The notes under the pieces: generated by a model
Told to the model about the DNA's origin: nothing
What the model saw: the letters and a program-made list of their open reading frames with translations, nothing else
The model's database searches: none
From: Triplophysa rosa
Lineage: Eukaryota > Chordata > Actinopteri > Cypriniformes > Nemacheilidae
DNA: 64,000 nt
Assembly: GCF_024868665.1 (NCBI RefSeq)
Contig: NC_079913.1
Span: 683,544-747,543 of the forward strand
Reading direction: 5' to 3'
Shown: piece by piece, positions 60,701 to 64,000 of the stretch
Position numbering within the stretch: position 1 is the stretch's first letter
How the letters are laid out: each line of letters opens with the position of its first letter
Program-made: the position numbers and the translations under genes

Positions 60701-62177
60701 GTATTTACGGTTTAATATACAGACAGTACATATTCTCTCAACACCATGCACTATGACTACTTATTACACGGCTCATTGGAATACTTGATTCTGATTGGCC
60801 AGAATGGTTCGTTATTCCCAGATAATGACCTCTCAAAAAACACGGTAACCCGGATGCAGCAAATCATTTTGACAGGTTTTTTTGACAAATATAAATATGT
60901 CTTTTAATAACATATATGACATTATATATATTTTTTGCCTGTTCGTGACATTTTAACATCGTTTCAGACCTTAAACCGAAAGTAAACAGCTTTTCCTCAC
61001 GGAAGGTCTCCATTCGGTAAAAATGAGCTAATAAAATATTTCAAATTCACATTTTATGTCTATTTTTTCTGCGATAAAAACTGGCTGCCTGTACATTATC
61101 CCTTTCAAAAAGCATACAGAGTCAGAGACTACACGGATTACTGTATTAGAGTCTGTACACTTTTTTTATTCATTTCATGTTTATTGTAAATTATCACCTG
61201 CAATAAGATCAAGAAAAGTTTCCCAGCTCATACTACATAACGGACCATTTTTTGTAATTCAAGCGGTACAAATGACACATTATATTGAGTTACTTCTTGG
61301 TTTCCTATGTGTTGTAGTTCTTAAACGATTGTGTATATTTAAATATTATTGTCTTTCAGCGTTTATTGGTTACATGGAAAGAAACGAGATAGAACTGCGC
61401 ATGCGCATTGCGTAAAGATTCGAATCGGTTGGTCACCACCACACATTGCTGCATTACTATAAATACTATAGACCCGCGTCTAATTACAATGTAATAACTG
61501 TGCTAACACGATAGGGCCAAAATATAAAGGTAGTTACAGGAAGAAATAAACGTCCCAAGTATTTCTCAGACAAAAAGAATACTTGAAAGTTTATTATGGC
61601 TTGTCATAGCAAAAAACAATTCTGTAGTATGTTTTACTATACAGTGCACATGTGATCTGAAGTTGTTGGATAGTTAGGGATCTATTACAGTAGTACTGTT
61701 AAAATAGTCCCATTAGTAATATGATCTGCCCCTCATATTCTCGCCCTCTTGCTGACGCAACTCGCCAAAGATTTGGACGTAATCCGACCAAAAGCAACGT
61801 GGCATGCATTGGTCAAAATCAGTTTAAACATATAAAATCCGTTATCTGTTGTAATTAGACGTGCATATGGATATATAAAGGATTTTTACACAAGTGTCGC
61901 GTCGCGCGTTCAACACTGCAGCATGGCACTGTGTAATATCCACTGACAGCATGCGAGGTTGTGCGTGGTAAACCCTTGTTTAATGTTATTTCAGGCTACC
62001 AACGTTAATTAAAATATCGTACAATGTATTAATGAGTGTGTCTTCGATATAGCACATTTGCACGCATGCATTCATTCATTCATTCGTGGCTCTGTCTATT
62101 GCTAAAGACAAAATGCAGAAGATACTCACGGAGCTCGTGGAGAATTTCCTCATGATCGTGTTCGCCGTCCACAACAT
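54656..62177 (-). CDS. aldh1l2: Mitochondrial 10-formyltetrahydrofolate dehydrogenase, complete
   Basis: The enzyme converts 10-formyl-THF plus NADP+ to THF, CO2 and NADPH in mitochondria. Twenty-two GT-AG exons sum to 2772 nt and give 923 aa, the same length as human ALDH1L2. Order: a short transit peptide (about 1-22), formyltransferase N-domain with [10 protein letters not shown] (His128) and DDGLDTG (Asp164), formyltransferase C-domain (about 226-330), acyl-carrier-like domain with Ser375 in SGAASMDV for the 4'-phosphopantetheine arm, and an aldehyde dehydrogenase domain (about 440-923) with Glu694 (LELGGKSP) and nucleophile Cys728 (GENCIAAG). An in-frame TAA eight codons upstream supports the start. 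The cytosolic paralogue ALDH1L1 lacks the leader; MRKFSTSS here matches the ALDH1L2 leader. Confidence 0.98.
54795..54994 (-). CDS. aldh1l2: aldh1l2 exon 21
   Basis: Residues 839-905. [20 protein letters not shown], then [20 protein letters not shown], the conserved C-terminal ALDH oligomerisation and active-site region. Confidence 0.97.
55155..55260 (-). CDS. aldh1l2: aldh1l2 exon 20
   Basis: Residues 804-838. [15 protein letters not shown] and [12 protein letters not shown], the ALDH EEsFGPV motif. Confidence 0.97.
55431..55596 (-). CDS. aldh1l2: aldh1l2 exon 19
   Basis: Residues 749-803. [20 protein letters not shown] and [16 protein letters not shown] are intact. Confidence 0.97.
55672..55770 (-). 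CDS. aldh1l2: aldh1l2 exon 18 (ALDH nucleophile Cys)
   Basis: Residues 716-748. [19 protein letters not shown] contains the catalytic Cys728. Confidence 0.97.
55845..55944 (-). CDS. aldh1l2: aldh1l2 exon 17 (ALDH general base)
   Basis: Residues 682-715. [16 protein letters not shown] contains Glu694, the ALDH general base. Confidence 0.97.
56030..56123 (-). CDS. aldh1l2: aldh1l2 exon 16
   Basis: Residues 651-681. [17 protein letters not shown] is the conserved cofactor-binding GFTGS motif. Confidence 0.97.
56726..56865. mobile_element. MITE fragment in an aldh1l2 intron
   Basis: TTCTTCTGCAGAACACAAAA and GACGATATTTTGAACAACG come from the same family. The preceding 56170-56725 carries repeated GCGTTTACATGCA motifs and may be another DNA element. 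Confidence 0.55.
56896..56983 (-). CDS. aldh1l2: aldh1l2 exon 15
   Basis: Residues 622-650: [28 protein letters not shown]. Donor GTTAGA is weak but maintains frame. Confidence 0.95.
57062..57167 (-). CDS. aldh1l2: aldh1l2 exon 14 (cofactor site)
   Basis: Residues 586-621. [14 protein letters not shown] and NTLVLKPAQ form part of the NADP+-binding pocket of ALDHs. Confidence 0.97.
57234..57304 (-). CDS. aldh1l2: aldh1l2 exon 13
   Basis: Residues 563-585: [23 protein letters not shown]. Identical in pattern to human. Confidence 0.96.
57383..57533 (-). CDS. aldh1l2: aldh1l2 exon 12
   Basis: Residues 512-562. [20 protein letters not shown] and [10 protein letters not shown] are conserved ALDH segments. 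Confidence 0.97.
57622..57749 (-). CDS. aldh1l2: aldh1l2 exon 11
   Basis: Residues 470-511. [20 protein letters not shown] is the usual N-terminal helix region of the aldehyde dehydrogenase fold. Confidence 0.95.
57821..58088 (-). CDS. aldh1l2: aldh1l2 exon 10
   Basis: Residues 380-469. Rest of the carrier domain ([15 protein letters not shown]) and the linker into the dehydrogenase ([20 protein letters not shown]). Confidence 0.97.
58198..58289 (-). CDS. aldh1l2: aldh1l2 exon 9 (phosphopantetheine serine)
   Basis: Residues 350-379. [13 protein letters not shown] holds Ser375, the known site of 4'-phosphopantetheine attachment in ALDH1L2. The swinging arm carries formyl between the two active sites. 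Confidence 0.96.
58369..58494 (-). CDS. aldh1l2: aldh1l2 exon 8
   Basis: Residues 308-349. [16 protein letters not shown], then the linker [14 protein letters not shown] into the carrier domain. The acceptor gtatag is chosen because only it preserves frame and [11 protein letters not shown]. Confidence 0.95.
58595..58729 (-). CDS. aldh1l2: aldh1l2 exon 7
   Basis: Residues 263-307. The first half ([10 protein letters not shown]) is divergent; the second ([19 protein letters not shown]) is conserved. Confidence 0.94.
58932..59021 (-). CDS. aldh1l2: aldh1l2 exon 6
   Basis: Residues 233-262. [14 protein letters not shown] is the conserved opening of the formyltransferase C-domain. Confidence 0.96.
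59181..59282 (-). CDS. aldh1l2: aldh1l2 exon 5
   Basis: Residues 199-232: [34 protein letters not shown]. End of the formyltransferase N-domain. Confidence 0.96.
59401..59566 (-). CDS. aldh1l2: aldh1l2 exon 4 (formyltransferase catalytic Asp)
   Basis: Residues 143-198. [15 protein letters not shown] carries Asp164, equivalent to Asp142 of ALDH1L1. The exon ends [10 protein letters not shown]. Confidence 0.97.
59654..59888 (-). CDS. aldh1l2: aldh1l2 exon 3 (formyltransferase catalytic His)
   Basis: Residues 65-142. Contains [20 protein letters not shown] with the catalytic His128, equivalent to His106 of ALDH1L1. Confidence 0.97.
60397..60541 (-). CDS. aldh1l2: aldh1l2 exon 2
   Basis: Residues 17-64. 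[18 protein letters not shown] begins the formyltransferase Rossmann-like fold; [15 protein letters not shown] follows. The next residue (A65) is split across the intron. Confidence 0.95.
60542..62129 (-). other. aldh1l2: aldh1l2 intron 1
   Basis: 1.6 kb. A decayed SINE tail (GTCGCTTTGGATAA, 60640-60690) lies next to exon 2. The rest is unremarkable. Confidence 0.8.
62130..62177 (-). CDS. aldh1l2: aldh1l2 coding exon 1 (mitochondrial leader)
   Basis: 16 codons, [16 protein letters not shown], then donor GTGAGT. Arg10-Lys11 followed by Phe-Ser-Thr is the mammalian ALDH1L2 leader pattern (RRFST). The context cgccATG is acceptable for initiation. Confidence 0.9.
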
Positions 62178-62400
62178 GGCGAAACGCAATACACACAGTT
62201 AAAAATCAGGTTTAAAGTCCTGACTGCTGTCACTGTACTCGCACCTGCGGTTGACTGTATTTGGTCTGTTCGACATGAACCAGATTCGCTGAACCGACGC
62301 ACGCTGACGTTGTAGCTAGTTTCAGTGCGTGCGCGCTCCCGGGCGCCATTCCGTACGTCACGAGTCCGACTACTATTTTGGTAGTTGCGCGTTCTGGTTT
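62178..62400 (-). promoter_or_regulatory. aldh1l2 5' leader and promoter
   Basis: CpG-rich stretch immediately upstream of the start codon. On the minus strand it holds a near-consensus NRF-1 site (CGCGCACGCAC, about 62325-62336) and a TGACGTA CRE/ATF half-site at about 62353-62360. NRF-1 commonly drives nuclear genes for mitochondrial proteins. No TATA box is evident. Confidence 0.5.
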
Positions 62401-63272
62401 ATAAGAGTCTATTTGGTGAAATTAATTTGCACACAACACATTTGTTAAAACGTAAAACGTGTTAAAACATTTAAGTACCGAACTTGGTTTTTTTTCTCAT
62501 AAAATTACTTGCAAAATTTGTTATTTTATTTTGACCAAATGATTTTTTGTGTGAAATTAATTTATATAATAAAACAATTGGCAAAGCTAAACTATGTCTA
62601 AATGTTTAAAAAAACAAGTTTGTTTTAGACAAAATTATTTTAAATTATTCTAGTTGATAATTATCAAATAAACAAATCCAACAGGAAAAGTAATCACAAA
62701 TTGATACTTACGGAACCAACTTCCCCATCCATAATGATATCAGAGAGCTGTGATGAATTTTGTCTGAGTGAAAACGGGTGTGCAGTTGGTATTCCACTCA
62801 AGGCCAGTTATTCGGCTTCAAAGTGATCCTGCAAATGGTCATTTCAGTGTACTTTTCCCTGTCAAATATCAGGCTGTTAATGATCCACCAGATGAACTTT
62901 GACAGGAAGAAAAACTACAATACAAAACCAGTCCTGGCATAAACATAATGAACATGTACTTTGAATGATCCCTTCAATATTAACATGTTCATACTGGGTC
63001 TCTAGCACGGCCTGTAGGTTTCATTTACATCTATGTATTGTAAAATTTCCTTTATTTTGAAAGGTATTTGTGCATGCCAAGATGCATCTTCACCTTTTTT
63101 AAAATAAATGACCATGCAGTAACATAAAAAAATACACCACAGTACTAATATTTTTTTATTTCAATTATTTTCACGAAGAAGTTATAAGAGTGTCTAAAAC
63201 ATTTCTTTTAAATTAGTGTCACACAAATATTTCCTTAGGACCACTCATGCCCTCTAACTCAAAACGAACCAC

Positions 63273-63992
63273 TCAAAAAAAATATTTGGCCTAATACATA
63301 AGATTTATGTATTTTGATTGCATATAGACACAATGATTACAGTCACCAATCACTTGATCCCAATGATCTTAGTTTTCATTGCCTCAACAAATGTATTTTC
63401 ACACACTGTCACAACAGACAATAAAACTTATCATTAAAATATAAGAGTCAAGAGCCCAACTAAAGCGAACACTGATCACAATAATGGTGGTTTCTTGAAA
63501 TGTATACATTTAGATCTGAACCAAGCCATATAGTTTACTTTGCTACCTAATATATTTAAGTAAAATTCAACTGATTTGCATAGTATTTACTCCCTTTAAG
63601 AATAATTTTTTTATTAACAGTTGTTAACTATTAATAAATTTGTGAAAAAATGTGAAACCATGTGGTCTAACTTTTTATCTTCAGGAATAAATTAATACAA
63701 ATTGATTTTGATTTCTTAATGAAAATTACTTCAATGTGATGCATATGAATTAAATTGGGTTTAATATGTAAGAATATGTGATCATGTTTCTTATAAATTT
63801 AAAACACGTTTTATTTATTAATATTATTACATAAAACTTATTCTTACTCGTTTCATTTTCATATGTCTTACAAATTTGTATCAGATTAACTTTATTACTT
63901 TGTTATAAAAAAATATGTAATCTAAATGGATGGAAATTCTATATGCAATCAAAATACATAAATCTTATGTATTAGGCAAAATATTTTTTTGA
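63273..63992. mobile_element. Inverted-repeat element, about 720 bp
   Basis: Arms 63273-63327 and 63939-63992 are inverse complements, including 37 perfectly matched bases (CTAATACATAAGATTTATG ... GATTGCATATAG). The AT-rich interior has no open frame. The element may continue past the window end. Confidence 0.7.
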
Positions 63993-64000
63993 TTACAATA

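Overview
This is a vertebrate nuclear window, most likely from a cypriniform teleost. The four genes have spliced GT-AG exons that match human proteins. The non-coding DNA is full of short fish repeats: CA/CT microsatellites, tRNA-derived SINEs ending in the tail shared with L2 LINEs, and several MITE families, including the one beginning TTAAAGGGATAGTTCACC that is typical of carp-like fishes. There is no CRISPR array, prokaryotic operon, or viral or toxin gene.

Layout. 1-25.3 kb: chst11 (+), chondroitin 4-O-sulfotransferase 1. The window opens inside its first intron. An 86-nt internal coding exon lies at 12606-12691 and the large GC-rich last exon at 22945-23799. 25.3-33.0 kb: repeat-rich interval without a recognisable gene. 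33.0-51.6 kb: slc41a2 (-), a magnesium transporter, ten coding exons plus an inferred untranslated first exon. About 0.5 kb of shared promoter separates it from nopchap1 (+; C12orf45 orthologue, 52.06-53.8 kb), a box C/D snoRNP assembly chaperone. 54.6-62.2 kb: aldh1l2 (-), the mitochondrial 10-formyltetrahydrofolate dehydrogenase, complete in 22 coding exons. 62.2-64 kb: its promoter and AT-rich flank.

Gene order and orientation (chst11 > < slc41a2, nopchap1 > < aldh1l2) are those of human 12q23.3. This is an ancestral vertebrate neighbourhood, not a functional operon: the products act in Golgi sulfation, Mg2+ transport, snoRNP assembly and mitochondrial one-carbon metabolism. The slc41a2 (554 aa), nopchap1 (151 aa) and aldh1l2 (923 aa) reading frames were rebuilt exon by exon. 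All phases close and no inactivating lesion was seen. chst11 lacks only its first coding exon, which lies outside the window.

The most interesting non-coding items are a diverged duplicated element in chst11 intron 2, a CpG-rich block with a perfect RFX X-box in the same intron, a divergent promoter whose two transcripts both carry overlapping upstream ORFs, candidate conserved non-coding blocks in slc41a2 introns, a three-copy palindromic MITE family, a SINE with an 18-bp target duplication, and an inverted-repeat element at the right edge. I found no convincing undescribed biological system.
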